Shown in pieces: positions 54,008 to 63,946 of a DNA stretch of 64,000 nucleotides. The stretch is taken from NCBI RefSeq assembly GCF_003335585.1, contig NZ_QBFD01000012.1:150587-214586 (forward strand), written 5' to 3'. Under the pieces are notes generated by a model, which saw only the letters and a program-made list of their open reading frames with translations, was not told the DNA's origin and did no database searches. Origin of the DNA: Sulfitobacter sp. DFL-14 (lineage in GTDB: Bacteria; Pseudomonadota; Alphaproteobacteria; Rhodobacterales; Rhodobacteraceae). Made by a program: the position numbers and the translations under genes. Every line of letters begins with the position of its first letter. Positions within the stretch are counted from its first letter, which is position 1.

Positions 54008-54793
54008 TTGGATAGAAGCGACATTCCCGGAGGGTGGCAGGCGTTTCAGCCCAATGACCTTGTCATTGCGCTGGGGCTGCTGACCCGCCTGCCCATGCCT
54101 GCGCAGGCCTTTGCCACATCGGGCAGCCGCCCGCCTGCACAGGCCGCCTGGGCCTATCCGCTGGTTGGTCTGGTGGTTGCTGTCGCGGCTGTGCTCGCAG
54201 CCTGGCTGCTGGGCGGCCTTGGCCTGCCTGCCCCGGTGCGGGCGATGTTCGTGATTGCCGTCACCGTGGTGCTGACCGGCGCCATGCACGAAGACGGGCT
54301 GGCCGATTGCGCCGATGGCTTCTGGGGCGGCTGGACCCGGGAGCGGCGGCTGGAGATCATGAAGGACAGCCAGATTGGCACCTATGGGGTGATCGCCCTC
54401 GTGCTCTCGCTGGTGCTGCGCTGGCAGTTGATCACGATGCTGATCGACGCCGGGGCGCTGGCGGCGGCGCTGATCCCGGCGGCAATGATATCGCGGGCTG
54501 CCATGGTCTGGACCATGGCGCGCCTGCCGCAGGCCCGGGACAAGGGCTTGTCGCGGCAAACCGGCATCCCCGCACCGCCCGCCCTGATGGTTGCAGTCGC
54601 CATCGGATTATGCGCGGCCCTGTTCACCGCAGGATGGTTCGCAACGATCCTTGTCAGCATCCTGCTGACCTTCGCGGTGGGCCAGCTTGCACGGGCCAAG
54701 ATCGCGGGCCAGACCGGTGATGTGCTGGGGGCCACACAGCAGATTGTCGAAATCGGCTGCCTGCTGTCGATCAGCGCCTTTGCCCTGAGCTGA
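54008..54793 (+). CDS. cobS: adenosylcobinamide-GDP ribazoletransferase (cobalamin synthase)
   Basis: This 261-residue membrane enzyme joins adenosylcobinamide-GDP to alpha-ribazole, the last step of cobalamin assembly. [16 protein letters not shown] opens it, and the metal motif [15 protein letters not shown] followed by [15 protein letters not shown] is diagnostic. A TTG start at 54008 with GGGGCGGA upstream gives a normal N-terminus; an in-frame ATG at 53945 is possible but would overlap the cobT promoter. Confidence 0.93.
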   Translation: MDRSDIPGGWQAFQPNDLVIALGLLTRLPMPAQAFATSGSRPPAQAAWAYPLVGLVVAVAAVLAAWLLGGLGLPAPVRAMFVIAVTVVLTGAMHEDGLADCADGFWGGWTRERRLEIMKDSQIGTYGVIALVLSLVLRWQLITMLIDAGALAAALIPAAMISRAAMVWTMARLPQARDKGLSRQTGIPAPPALMVAVAIGLCAALFTAGWFATILVSILLTFAVGQLARAKIAGQTGDVLGATQQIVEIGCLLSISAFALS

Positions 54794-54801
54794 CACGCAA
54801 A

Positions 54802-54829
54802 GCGCCGCGCCCCTGATGGGACGCGGCGC
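54802..54829. terminator. convergent hairpin between cobS and carD
   Basis: GCGCCGCG (54802-54809) pairs with CGCGGCGC (54822-54829), with an inner CCC/GGG. It lies 8 bp after the cobS stop and faces the end of carD. No T-run. Confidence 0.5.
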
Positions 54830-54850
54830 AGTACTTGAATTCAAATGGAA

Positions 54851-55363
54851 TCAGGCCGCGACGCGGCTGTCCAGCACGTCGCCAACCTGCTTGGCTGCGG
54901 CGTTTTCATCGCCACCGCTGACGGCGGCCACTTCACGGGTCAGACGCTCAAGCGCCGCTTCATAAAGCTGGCGCTCGGAATAGCTCTGCTCGCGCTGGTC
55001 GTCGGTCCGGTGCAGGTCGCGCACGACCTCGGCAATCGCGATCAGATCGCCGGAGTTGATCTTTTGCTCGTATTCCTGCGCCCGGCGGGACCACATGGCG
55101 CGCTTGACCTTGGCCTTGCCCTTGAGGGTCTTCATGGCATGGGTGATCACGTCAGGCGAGGACAGCGCACGCATCCCGATCTCGGTTGCCTTGTGAGTCG
55201 GCACGCGCAGGGTCATCTTGTCTTTCTCGAATGAAATCACGAAGAGCTCCAGCGAGATGCCGGCGACTTCCTGCTCCTCGATCGAGATGATCTGCCCGAC
55301 GCCATGGGCGGGGTAGACAACAAACTCATTGGGGCGGAAATCAAGCTTTTTCGATTTGGTCAT
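54851..55363 (-). CDS. carD: CarD-family transcription regulator
   Basis: This 170-residue protein binds RNA polymerase beta and stabilises open promoter complexes. The N-terminal Tudor-like domain is FVVYPAHGVGQIISIEEQEV; the C-terminal DNA-binding helices include KAKVKRAMWSRRAQEYEQKI and YSERQLYEAALERLTREVAA. It follows fdxA in the helicase-S4-fdxA-carD order typical of this family, but 318 bp and a terminator separate it, so it has its own promoter. Confidence 0.94.
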   Translation of the reverse strand: MTKSKKLDFRPNEFVVYPAHGVGQIISIEEQEVAGISLELFVISFEKDKMTLRVPTHKATEIGMRALSSPDVITHAMKTLKGKAKVKRAMWSRRAQEYEQKINSGDLIAIAEVVRDLHRTDDQREQSYSERQLYEAALERLTREVAAVSGGDENAAAKQVGDVLDSRVAA

Positions 55364-55681
55364 GTGGCGGCTCCTGAAGCGCGGGGATCTCCCGCTGTTG
55401 ATTGCAGTGCTGAACCGACGGTCAAACGCGCATTCGGCTTGTGGCTGTTTCCTGCCACATCCGGCTGCGCTTGATCGTGGAATGGTGTTTTAAACCCCTG
55501 ATGGCGGCATTATATTTGAACGTCCGCATCCGAAGAGATTGACCGTCATTGTCAGCGTTGCTGCATCATAGCACAAAAAAGGGGCATCCGAAAGATGACC
55601 CCTGGTAACTTTGACGCGCGCCTTTAAATAACAACGGATTACGGGCGTTTCTTCATTTTGCAGGTGAAGAAACTTTGCGAA
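55364..55681. other. intergenic region between carD and fdxA
   Basis: 318 bp without a gene. It contains the fdxA terminator and the carD promoter region. AT-rich patches (GGCATTATATTTGAACGTCC) could hold the -10 box, but the placement is not certain. Confidence 0.4.
55575..55602 (-). terminator. fdxA terminator
   Basis: On the minus strand GGGGTCATC pairs with GATGCCCC around TTTCG and is followed by TTTTTT. It lies 79 bp after the fdxA stop. Confidence 0.85.
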
Positions 55682-56020
55682 TCACCCGCCCTCGCCGGGA
55701 CTTTCCGAGAAGTACTTCTCCAGCTTGCCGGTCTCGCCGTCGCGTTCCTCGGCCTCGGGCAGCGGATCCTTCTTGGTGATGATCACCGGCCAAAGCTCTG
55801 AATACTTTCGGTTAAACTCCACCCATTTTTCCATGTCCGGCTCCGTGTCCGGGCGGATCGCATCGGCGGGGCATTCCGGTTCGCAGACGCCGCAATCAAT
55901 GCATTCATCGGGGTGGATGACCAGCATGTTCTCACCCTCATAGAAGCAATCCACCGGACAGACTTCGACGCAGTCGGTGTATTTACAGGCAATGCAGGCA
56001 TCGTTGACGATATAGGTCAT
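55682..56020 (-). CDS. fdxA: 7Fe ferredoxin (FdxA type)
   Basis: This 112-residue electron carrier has the Cys pattern of a [3Fe-4S][4Fe-4S] ferredoxin: Cys9, Cys17 and Cys21-Pro, then Cys40, Cys43, Cys46 and Cys50-Pro. The C-terminal tail ([19 protein letters not shown]) is standard for the family. It lies 52 bp after the S4 gene on the same strand. Confidence 0.95.
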   Translation of the reverse strand: MTYIVNDACIACKYTDCVEVCPVDCFYEGENMLVIHPDECIDCGVCEPECPADAIRPDTEPDMEKWVEFNRKYSELWPVIITKKDPLPEAEERDGETGKLEKYFSESPGEGG

Positions 56021-56072
56021 GCGGGGATCTCTGTCAGGGTCGCTGGGGGTCTGAGTAAATCAGCGCAAGGGA

Positions 56073-56459
56073 TCATTCAAGGTGCCGGGACTTAGAAAGA
56101 TCAAGCATGCGCCGGTCCTTCTTTGTCGGGCGACCTTTTCCGTCAAAGGCCGGATTTTCAGGCAGTTTGTCCTCTGATCGGGGGGCTGGCGGGGACATGT
56201 CGGTGTAAAGCCCCTGCGCCTCGGCCGCCGGGCCGCGCCTTGTTCCCAGCGCTTCCACCCGGATCACGCGCACATGATCGCCGGTGGCAAAGGTCAGCAC
56301 GTCGCCTGCGCCGACCATGCTGGCCCGTTTGGTCGTCACCACCCCGTTGATCCGCACCGCCCCGTCAGAGACCCGCGCCGCAGCCAGCGAGCGGGTCTTG
56401 AAGAACCGCGCCTGCCACAGCCATTTGTCCACGCGCAGTTTCGGCGCGGGTTCTGACAT
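56073..56459 (-). CDS. S4-domain RNA-binding protein (Hsp15-like)
   Basis: This 128-residue protein has an S4 domain from residue 9: LRVDKWLWQARFFKTRSLAA, VRINGVVTTKRASMVGAGDV. In Hsp15 this fold rescues stalled 50S subunits carrying peptidyl-tRNA. The tail is basic (GKGRPTKKDRRMLDLSKSRH). Its ATG directly follows the helicase stop (TAAATG), so the two are translated together. Confidence 0.9.
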   Translation of the reverse strand: MSEPAPKLRVDKWLWQARFFKTRSLAAARVSDGAVRINGVVTTKRASMVGAGDVLTFATGDHVRVIRVEALGTRRGPAAEAQGLYTDMSPPAPRSEDKLPENPAFDGKGRPTKKDRRMLDLSKSRHLE

Positions 56460-59426
56460 TTACTTGTTGTCCTTCAGCCCCATCAGGGCTGCGGCAAAGG
56501 GGTTGTCCGGGTCGATCGGCTTTTCCTTCTTGGGGGGACGCGCCGAGAAGTTCTGCGCCTTTGCCCCATTGTCACCGCGCGGCGCACCCTTGCGGGGCTT
56601 GCCCTTGCCCTTGGGCCTGTCGCCCCCGGTGCCGCCGCGGCGCTGGTTGTTGTTGGCACGCGGTGCGCGGCCCCAGGTGAAGGTATAGAAGACTTCGGTT
56701 TCCGGTGCCGCGATACCTGCATCGGCGGCGGTTCCCTGCGGTGTCTCACCTTCGGAGACCTGGGGAATCTGCTCTTCCGCCTTCGGGGTCTCGGGCACCT
56801 CCGCCGCTACCGGGGCGATGCCCTCATCGGGCATGTCGGCCACGGGTTCCGGTACATCGGCTGGCGCCTCTGCTGCGGGCTCTGCGGTGATCCCGCCTGT
56901 GGGTTCTTCCGCCGCCACATCCATCACCGGCTTGTCCGGCGCGTCGTCGTTTGCAGCGTCTCCCGCCGCTTTTTCCGGCACCTGCGCATCGGCTGCTTCA
57001 CCCATGACCTTGTGCGCGCCATCCTTGGGCGTTGTCACATCGACCGGTTTTACCTTTTCCCGCTCGCCCTTTTCGGCCTTGTAGCCCAGACCCTGCATCA
57101 GCTCTGCGAATTGCTCCAGCGTCATGCCGGTGATCGACAGCATGTCTGCCTTGGCCTCGAAGCCGCCGCGCGAATCCTCGCCACGCAGCATGTCGGCCAG
57201 CCGTTCCAGCATGTCGATGCGGATCGCACGCGCCCCGGCATTGCGATACCCCGACATCGTGTCGGCCCCCTGCGGCGCATCCGCCTCGACCGGGATCGTG
57301 ACCAGGCCGGGCGGGGGCGATTCAGGAAATTCGTTCAATCCCTTCGCCAGGGACCACAGCACCAGCCGCAGCCGTGTCGGCGCGGGTTTCAGCAGCAGCG
57401 GCATGAAAATGGTGAACTGGCCAAAGCGGATGCCATGTTTGCGCAGCGCGCCACGGGCATCCTGATCCAGGGCCTTCACATCTTCGGCAACCTGGGCACG
57501 GGGGATGATGCCGAAATTCTCGACCAGCTGAAAGGCAAAGCCCTTGGCAAGCCCGGCCAGCGCCTCGTCCCGCGCGAGCGACAACAGCGGCTCGAACAAC
57601 GCTGCAATCTTGCGGTCGATGAAATGCTGCAACCGGCGCTGTACCTTCTGCACAACCTCGGGTCCGGCCACGTCATCGACAAAAACCTCGACCTGCGGCT
57701 TGAGCGCATCGCTGCCCGGCACCAATTTGCCCACGGCAGAAGATCCCCACATGAGGCCGCCCTGCTCGGTAAAGTCGATTTCCGTGTCAGGGGCGTTGTA
57801 GAACCGATCCGCCCGCAGGTGAAACTGCGGTGCCAGTGCCTGAAGGGCGGCAGACTTGATGGTCTTTTCCTCCGCCCCGCCGGCACCCTTGTCGGCGCGG
57901 AAACGGAACCCGTCCAGCTTGCCTACGTATTCACCTTCAACAGTAACTTCACCGGTCTCGTTTACATCGGCCACCATGGCTTCCTTCTGTCCTAGCCGGC
58001 GCAAAAGCACGGATGTGCGCCGATCTACAAATCTCTGGGTCAGACGTTCGTGCAAGGCGTCCGACAGTCGGTCTTCTACGACACGGGTTGCCCCGCGCCA
58101 ATGACTTTCGTCTCCGGTCCACCCGTTGCGTTGCGCCACATAGGTCCATGTGCGGATAAACGCCAGTCGCTTTGACAACGCATCAATGTCGCCATCGGTT
58201 CGATCTATGCGTTTGATTTGTCGCGCGAGCCAGTCATCGGGGATGCGGCCCGACTGGTGCAGATCGCAGAAAATGCGTTCCAGAAGGTCGGCATGTTCGG
58301 CATGGCTGATGCCGCGGAAGTCGGGAATGCGGCAGACATCCCACAGCAATTTCACTGATGGCCCGTCACTGGCGCGGGCAAAAACTTCGGTCACCTGTCC
58401 CAGCGCCTTGAGCGCGCGCAGATCATCCGCTTCGCGCGCGCGGACCAGGCGTTCGTCCTCGGGCTTTGCCTCCAGCGTTTCGATCAGCCGGTCGATGGAG
58501 CCGAACTGCAGCGCGTGGTTGCGCCAGTTGATCTTGTTCTGCGGGGTGAACTGGTGATCCATGATCGCCCGCGCCACCGCATCATCCAGTGCCGGGGCAT
58601 CGCCGGTGGTGCCGAATGTGCCGGGTTTGAACCCGCGCCCGGCTCGGCCTGCGATCTGTGCCAGTTCATTGGGGGCCAGCTGGCGCATCCGGCGGCCATC
58701 GAACTTGGTCAGGCTGGAGAAGGCGACATGGTCCACATCCAGGTTCAGCCCCATCCCGATGGCATCGGTCGCCACCAGGAAATCGACCTCGCCGTTCTGG
58801 TACATGTCCACCTGCGCGTTGCGCGTGCGGGGGGAAAGCGCGCCCATCACCACTGCGGCACCGCCTTTCTGGCGGCGGATCAGTTCGGCAATCGCATATA
58901 CATTCTCAACCGAAAACCCGACAATCGCGCTGCGCGGACGCATGCGGCTTATCTTTTTCTGACCTGAATAGACCAATTCAGACATCCGCTCGCGGTGCAT
59001 GAACTGCACCTTGGGCACCAGCGCCGCGATGGTGCCGCGCATGGTGTCCGACCCCATGAACAGCGTCTCGTGCAGCCCGCGCATGCGCAGCAGACGGTCG
59101 GTAAAGACATGGCCCCGTTCGGGATCGGCACAAAGCTGGATCTCGTCCACGGCGGCAAAATCGGCTCCCATGCCCTCCGGCATCGCCTCGACCGTGCAGA
59201 CCCAATACTGGGTGCGGGGCGGCACGATGCGTTCCTCGCCGGTGACCAGCGCCACCACCGAAGGGCCGCGCAGTGCCACGATACGGTCATAAACCTCGCG
59301 CGCCAGCAGGCGCAGCGGCAGGCCGATCACCCCGGTCCGGTGCGCCAGCATCCGCTCGATGGCATAGGTCGTCTTGCCGGTATTGGTCGGGCCCAGAACG
59401 GCCACGATCCGCGCATCGCTCGCCAC
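56460..59426 (-). CDS. Suv3-like DEAD/DEAH RNA helicase with disordered C-terminal tail
   Basis: This 988-residue protein has two RecA domains: Walker A GPTNTGKTT (12-20), Walker B DEIQ (94-97), GSDTMRGTI, and the second-domain motifs VATDAIGMGLNLDVDHVAF and QIAGRAGRGFKPG. This is the Suv3/mitochondrial-degradosome helicase group found in alphaproteobacteria. From about 775 the chain is Ala/Pro/Glu-rich and then basic (RGGTGGDRPKGKGKPRKGAP), probably disordered RNA-binding sequence. The start is GTG 59426 with GGAGA seven bases upstream. It is followed directly by the S4 gene and preceded 13 bp by the TPR gene. Confidence 0.9.
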   Translation of the reverse strand: MASDARIVAVLGPTNTGKTTYAIERMLAHRTGVIGLPLRLLAREVYDRIVALRGPSVVALVTGEERIVPPRTQYWVCTVEAMPEGMGADFAAVDEIQLCADPERGHVFTDRLLRMRGLHETLFMGSDTMRGTIAALVPKVQFMHRERMSELVYSGQKKISRMRPRSAIVGFSVENVYAIAELIRRQKGGAAVVMGALSPRTRNAQVDMYQNGEVDFLVATDAIGMGLNLDVDHVAFSSLTKFDGRRMRQLAPNELAQIAGRAGRGFKPGTFGTTGDAPALDDAVARAIMDHQFTPQNKINWRNHALQFGSIDRLIETLEAKPEDERLVRAREADDLRALKALGQVTEVFARASDGPSVKLLWDVCRIPDFRGISHAEHADLLERIFCDLHQSGRIPDDWLARQIKRIDRTDGDIDALSKRLAFIRTWTYVAQRNGWTGDESHWRGATRVVEDRLSDALHERLTQRFVDRRTSVLLRRLGQKEAMVADVNETGEVTVEGEYVGKLDGFRFRADKGAGGAEEKTIKSAALQALAPQFHLRADRFYNAPDTEIDFTEQGGLMWGSSAVGKLVPGSDALKPQVEVFVDDVAGPEVVQKVQRRLQHFIDRKIAALFEPLLSLARDEALAGLAKGFAFQLVENFGIIPRAQVAEDVKALDQDARGALRKHGIRFGQFTIFMPLLLKPAPTRLRLVLWSLAKGLNEFPESPPPGLVTIPVEADAPQGADTMSGYRNAGARAIRIDMLERLADMLRGEDSRGGFEAKADMLSITGMTLEQFAELMQGLGYKAEKGEREKVKPVDVTTPKDGAHKVMGEAADAQVPEKAAGDAANDDAPDKPVMDVAAEEPTGGITAEPAAEAPADVPEPVADMPDEGIAPVAAEVPETPKAEEQIPQVSEGETPQGTAADAGIAAPETEVFYTFTWGRAPRANNNQRRGGTGGDRPKGKGKPRKGAPRGDNGAKAQNFSARPPKKEKPIDPDNPFAAALMGLKDNK

Positions 59427-59439
59427 GAGATGTCTCCGA

Positions 59440-59997
59440 TCAGAGTTCGCGCCCGATCCCGTCGCGCTGCAGCGCCGTCAAGGCTTCGCCCGCGTGGGGA
59501 TGGTGGGGATAAATGGCCAGCACACGGCGATACAGGTCAGCCGCGCGGCGCAGGTCGCCGAACTCCTGAACCATGACGGCAAAACCGAAAATTGCCTCGA
59601 AATGCTGGGGGTTCAGGGCCAGGGTCCGTTCCAGATCGTCCAGGGCGGGGCCGTAACGTTCGGCCCTGAAAAACGCCTCTGCCCGCGCGTGATAGCCTTC
59701 GGCAAAATCCGGCGCATGATCGGTCAGCGCGGTAAAATGATCAATCGCCAGAAGGTAGTCTCCTTGCTCCATCGCGTCGCGGCCCCGTTTGAGCAACAGG
59801 TCCATCGCCGCAGAGCCGGACCGCCCCCAGGTGGTTTCCACCTCGCGGGCAACCCGCGGTGCCTCGCCTTCGGGCGCGGTGCGCAGTTTCTCCAGCAGTT
59901 CGGGGGGCACGGTATCTGCCACAGTCATGCCACTAAGCAACACTAGTGTGCCAAGTGCCGTAAGGTGACGTTTGAGGTTGACGCTGAACATACGCAT
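59440..59997 (-). CDS. exported TPR protein
   Basis: This 185-residue protein has a signal peptide (LKRHLTALGTLVLLSGMTVA) and three tetratricopeptide repeats from about residue 70: AMEQGDYLLAIDHFTALTDH, YGPALDDLERTLALNPQHFE, DLRRAADLYRRVLAIYPHHP. It should sit in the periplasm as a scaffold. ATG 59997 is used; the ATG two codons on is an alternative. It ends 13 bp before the helicase gene. Confidence 0.85.
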   Translation of the reverse strand: MRMFSVNLKRHLTALGTLVLLSGMTVADTVPPELLEKLRTAPEGEAPRVAREVETTWGRSGSAAMDLLLKRGRDAMEQGDYLLAIDHFTALTDHAPDFAEGYHARAEAFFRAERYGPALDDLERTLALNPQHFEAIFGFAVMVQEFGDLRRAADLYRRVLAIYPHHPHAGEALTALQRDGIGREL

Positions 59998-60071
59998 AAC
60001 AAAAGTGAATGTAACAGGCTGCCGCCGCAAATCCAGACGTGTCGGAGCCAATTTGCCAAAAAGGGCCCGAA

Positions 60072-60362
60072 ATGAGCGATATTGTGAACCAAGCCGTTGC
60101 GATCCTGAACGAAAAGCTGAGCGCGGCTGATTTTGACGGCACCGCGAAGTTCGACATCCAGGGTGAAGGCGCCATCATGATGGACAGCACCGGCGCGCGC
60201 GCAGGGGATGAAGATGCGGATGTGACCCTCAGCGCGGATGCCGACACCTTCCAGTCGATTCTCGAAGGGGATACCAACCCCACCGCCGCCTTCATGTCCG
60301 GCAAGCTGGCCGTTGACGGCGACATGGGCATGGCAATGAAACTGGCCTCTGTCCTGGCCTGA
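60072..60362 (+). CDS. SCP2 sterol-binding-domain protein
   Basis: This 96-residue protein starts at ATG 60072 after AAAAAGGGC. The fold pattern KFDIQGEGAIMMDSTGARAG, DVTLSADADTFQSILEGDTN, PTAAFMSGKLAVDGDMGMAM matches the SCP2 lipid-binding domain. Such short forms bind acyl-CoA or other lipids. Its stop overlaps the start of the hydrolase gene (TGATG), suggesting a shared lipid role. Confidence 0.92.
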   Translation: MSDIVNQAVAILNEKLSAADFDGTAKFDIQGEGAIMMDSTGARAGDEDADVTLSADADTFQSILEGDTNPTAAFMSGKLAVDGDMGMAMKLASVLA

Positions 60363-61309
60363 TGCAACTGGAACCCGCCCCCCTTTTTACGGATGTGATG
60401 CCGGGGCCTGACGGCGGTCAGGCCCATTGGGCCATGACCTCCGACGGAAAGCGGATCAGGGTGGGTTCCTGGCCATTGGACCATGCGCGGGGCACCGTGC
60501 TGCTGTTCCCCGGCCGGACAGAATATATTGAAAAATACGGCGTGACCGCCCGCGAATTCGCCGCGCGCGGCCTGGCCACGATGAGCGTCGACTGGCGCGG
60601 TCAGGGGCTGGCCGACCGGTTGATCGACGACCCGCTGGTGGGCCATGTCGAGGTCTTTTCCGACTATCAGAAGGACGTGGCGGCAATGATGCGCGCGGCG
60701 CGCGAACTCGGCCTGCCCCGGCCCTATTTCCTGCTGGCCCATTCGATGGGCGGCTGCATCGGGCTGCGCGCCGTGATGGAGGGGCTGGGGGTTCAGGCCG
60801 CAGCCTTTACCGGGCCGATGTGGGGCATCTACATCAAGCCGCAGCTGCGCTTTCTCGCCGGGATCCTTGCCCGCAACATGCCACGTTTCGGGCTGGGCCA
60901 CGGCCTGCCCCCCGGCACGGTCAAGGAGCCCTATGTGCTGACCGCGCCTTTCGACGACAACATGCTGACCACCGACGCGCAGATGTACGACATGATGCGC
61001 GACCAGCTGCGCGCGCATCCCGAACTCTCCCTCGGCGGGCCCAGCTACATCTGGCTGCGCGAGGCCCTGGCCGAGACCGAGCATCTGGCAGGCCGCGCCG
61101 CCCCCAGCCTGCCCGCCGTCACCTGGCTGGGCAGCAATGAACGTATCGTGAATACACCCCATGTGCATGCAAGGATGGAACGCTGGAAAGGCGGACGGCT
61201 GGAAATGGTCGAAGGCGCCGAACACGAGGTCCTGATGGGCTCCGACAGCCAGCGCAGCGCCATCATGGACGGTATGGAAAAGCTGTTTCTGGGCACGGTG
61301 ACTCGCTAA
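60362..61309 (+). CDS. lysophospholipase/monoacylglycerol lipase-like hydrolase
   Basis: This 315-residue alpha/beta-hydrolase has TVLLFPGRTEYIEKYG (oxyanion strand), SVDWRGQGLADRL and the nucleophile elbow LAHSMGGCIG. The catalytic Asp/His are expected in the WLGSNERIVN and GAEHEVLMG regions. It is the Hydrolase_4 type that cleaves lysophospholipids or monoacylglycerols. It is translationally coupled to the SCP2 protein. Confidence 0.9.
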   Translation: MQLEPAPLFTDVMPGPDGGQAHWAMTSDGKRIRVGSWPLDHARGTVLLFPGRTEYIEKYGVTAREFAARGLATMSVDWRGQGLADRLIDDPLVGHVEVFSDYQKDVAAMMRAARELGLPRPYFLLAHSMGGCIGLRAVMEGLGVQAAAFTGPMWGIYIKPQLRFLAGILARNMPRFGLGHGLPPGTVKEPYVLTAPFDDNMLTTDAQMYDMMRDQLRAHPELSLGGPSYIWLREALAETEHLAGRAAPSLPAVTWLGSNERIVNTPHVHARMERWKGGRLEMVEGAEHEVLMGSDSQRSAIMDGMEKLFLGTVTR

Positions 61310-61337
61310 GGCGCAGGCGCCAGCTATATTGGCTGGC

Positions 61338-62351
61338 ATGGCACGCACAAAGGTTCTGACATTCACCGAAAAAGGCATCTATTGCCCCGCTAGCGATTTC
61401 TACATCGACCCCTGGCGGCCGGTGGACCGCGCGTTGATCACCCATGGCCACGCCGATCATGCGCGCAGCGGCATGGGGTCGTATCTGGCTACCCATGCGG
61501 CCCTGCCCGTCATGCGCCATCGTCTGGGTGACATCCGGGCCGAAGGCATCGCATTTGGCGAGACACGCCGCATCGGGGGCGCGGATGTGTCCTTTCACCC
61601 CGCCGGGCATGTGCCGGGATCCGCACAGATCAGGGTCGCCCTGGGCGGCGAGGTCTGGGTGGTCTCGGGCGATTACAAGCTGGTCGATGACGGGTTTTCC
61701 GAACCCTTCGCGCCGGTCAAATGCGACCATTTCATCACCGAAAGCACCTTTGGCCTGCCGGTGTTCCGCTGGATGCCCCAGCGCGATGTCGCCGGGCAGA
61801 TCAACAGCTGGTGGGCGTCCTGCGCCGCCGCGGGCAAGACCGCCTTTCTCGGGGCCTATGCCCTGGGCAAGGCGCAGCGCCTGCTGTCGATGCTGGACCC
61901 TGAGATCGGCCCGATCCTGACCCATGGCGCGGTGGAGGCGACCAATGCCGTGTTGCGCAAACAGGGGCTGAGCCTGCCTGCCACCATCCATGCCAACGAT
62001 GAGGTCGATCCGAAACAGCATCCTGGTGCGATCGTTGTGTCACCGCCCTCGGCGCTTGGCAGCAAATGGGCGCGGCGGTTCGGTCCGCAGGAAAGCGCCT
62101 TTGCCTCCGGCTGGATGGCCCTGCGCGGTGTGCGCCGCAGACGCGCGGGCGACCGTGGCTTTGTGATTTCGGACCATGCCGATTGGTCGGGGCTGCTGTC
62201 GGCCATCACGGAAACCGGCGCTGAAAACATATATGTGACCCATGGTTACACGGATGTCTTCACCCGTTATCTGAACGAAAACGGCTGGCAGGCACAGGTC
62301 ATCCCGACACAGTTCGAAGGCGAGCCGCCCGAGTCAGGGGATGCCGAATGA
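61338..62351 (+). CDS. ligase-associated DNA damage response exonuclease (MBL fold)
   Basis: This 337-residue protein of the MBL/beta-CASP type has THGHADHARSG (His36, His38, Asp40, His41), FHPAGHVPGSAQIRV, VSGDY, TESTFGLPVFRWM and late ISDHADWSGL and VTHGYTDVFTRYL. It is the exonuclease of the four-gene set with an ATP-dependent ligase, Lhr-like helicase and PdeM phosphoesterase. ATG 61338 is chosen. Its stop overlaps the ligase start by 4 bp. Confidence 0.92.
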   Translation: MARTKVLTFTEKGIYCPASDFYIDPWRPVDRALITHGHADHARSGMGSYLATHAALPVMRHRLGDIRAEGIAFGETRRIGGADVSFHPAGHVPGSAQIRVALGGEVWVVSGDYKLVDDGFSEPFAPVKCDHFITESTFGLPVFRWMPQRDVAGQINSWWASCAAAGKTAFLGAYALGKAQRLLSMLDPEIGPILTHGAVEATNAVLRKQGLSLPATIHANDEVDPKQHPGAIVVSPPSALGSKWARRFGPQESAFASGWMALRGVRRRRAGDRGFVISDHADWSGLLSAITETGAENIYVTHGYTDVFTRYLNENGWQAQVIPTQFEGEPPESGDAE

Positions 62352-63946
62352 AACGCTTTGCCACCCTCTTCAACACCATCGACCAAAGCACCAAGACAAA
62401 TGTGAAGGTCGCGGCACTGGCCGAATACTTTGGCGACGCGACAGATGCGGACCGCCTGTGGACAATCGCCCTGTTCTCCGGCCGCAGACCCAAGCGCGCG
62501 GTCACCACCACCCGCCTGCGCGAATGGGCGGCCGAGGTGGCAGGCATCCCCCTGTGGCTGTTCGAGGACAGCTATGCCGTTGTCGGCGATCTGGCCGAAA
62601 CCATCGCGCTGGTGCTGCCGCCGAACCCCTCCGGCGATGACCGTTCCCTGACCCACTGGATCACCGAATTGCGTGGTCTTGCCGATCTGTCGGAACCGGA
62701 GCGCAAGGCCTTTGTCCTTGCCGCATGGGAGGCGCTCGGCGGCACCGAGCGGTTCCTGTTCAACAAGCTGATCACCGGCGGTTTCCGCGTCGGCATCAGC
62801 CAGAAACTGATGACCCGCGCCCTGGCCCGGGCCACCGGCAAGCCAGAGACAGAGCTGGCGCATCGGCTGATGGGCAACTGGCACCCCGATGACACCACCT
62901 GGCACGCGCTGATCGAGGCGGCAGATGCCTCTGCCGATGCCTCCCGCCCCTATCCCTTTTACCTTGCCTATGCGCTGGAGGAGGGGCCGGAAGGCCTGGG
63001 CGACACCGGCGCCTGGCGCGCGGAATGGAAATGGGACGGGATCCGCGGCCAGCTGATCCTGCGCGACGGCGACTATTACGTCTGGTCGCGCGGCGAAGAG
63101 CTGATGACGGACCGCTTCCCCGAACTTGCCCGCGCCATCGACCATATGCCTTCCGGCACGGTGCTGGACGGTGAATTGCTGGTCTGGCTGCCCGGTGCCG
63201 CGGCACCCGCCTCTTTCAACGCCTTGCAGGCCCGGATCGGGCGCAAGACGGTGCCAAAGAAGCTGCTGGCCGAGGCCCCCGTTGTCCTGCACGCCTATGA
63301 CCTGCTGGAGTGGCAGGGCACGGACATCCGCCACCGCCCCTTTGCCGAGCGCCGCGCCCTGCTGGAAGCGGCCTGCGCCGATCTGCCCGCCGATGCCCCG
63401 ATCCGCCTGTCGCCGCAGATCCCCTTCCACTCATGGGACGCGCTTGCAGCACAGCGGTCTGCCGCGCGGGAGGCGCAGGCCGAGGGGCTGATGCTCAAAC
63501 GGGCCGACAGCCCCTATCTGGCGGGGCGCAAGAAGGGTGATTGGTGGAAATGGAAGCTGGACCCGCTGACCATCGATGCGGTGATGATCTATGCGCAATC
63601 AGGGTCCGGGCGGCGCGCCAATCTGTTCACGGATTTCACCTTTGCGGTCTGGAACGGGAATGAACTCGTGCCCTTCACCAAGGCCTATTCCGGCCTGACG
63701 GACGCGGAGTTCCGCCAGATCACCGCCTGGGTGCGCAAGAACACGCTGGAACGTTTCGGCCCGGTCCGCAAGGTGACCCCGCATCATGTCTTCGAGATCG
63801 CCTTTGAAGGCATCCAGCCCAGCCCGCGCCACAAGTCAGGCGTCGCCCTGCGCTTTCCCCGGATAAAGCGCTGGCGGCAGGACAAACCCCTGCAGGAAGC
63901 GAATACGCTCGACGATCTGAACGAAATGCTGCGGCAATATGGCTAA
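62348..63946 (+). CDS. ATP-dependent DNA ligase (ligase-associated DNA damage response)
   Basis: This 532-residue ligase has an N-terminal DNA-binding domain (residues 1-200), the nucleotidyl motif I KWDG with adenylated Lys228, motif III-like LDGELLVW, EGLMLKRADSPYLAGRKKGD (motif IV region) and WWKWKLDPLTIDAVMIY (motif V). The C-terminal OB domain follows. It seals nicks with ATP, supporting the NAD-dependent LigA in repair. The stop TAA (63944-63946) is directly followed by a palindromic repeat, so a next gene of the set, if present, lies beyond the window. Confidence 0.95.
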   Translation: MKRFATLFNTIDQSTKTNVKVAALAEYFGDATDADRLWTIALFSGRRPKRAVTTTRLREWAAEVAGIPLWLFEDSYAVVGDLAETIALVLPPNPSGDDRSLTHWITELRGLADLSEPERKAFVLAAWEALGGTERFLFNKLITGGFRVGISQKLMTRALARATGKPETELAHRLMGNWHPDDTTWHALIEAADASADASRPYPFYLAYALEEGPEGLGDTGAWRAEWKWDGIRGQLILRDGDYYVWSRGEELMTDRFPELARAIDHMPSGTVLDGELLVWLPGAAAPASFNALQARIGRKTVPKKLLAEAPVVLHAYDLLEWQGTDIRHRPFAERRALLEAACADLPADAPIRLSPQIPFHSWDALAAQRSAAREAQAEGLMLKRADSPYLAGRKKGDWWKWKLDPLTIDAVMIYAQSGSGRRANLFTDFTFAVWNGNELVPFTKAYSGLTDAEFRQITAWVRKNTLERFGPVRKVTPHHVFEIAFEGIQPSPRHKSGVALRFPRIKRWRQDKPLQEANTLDDLNEMLRQYG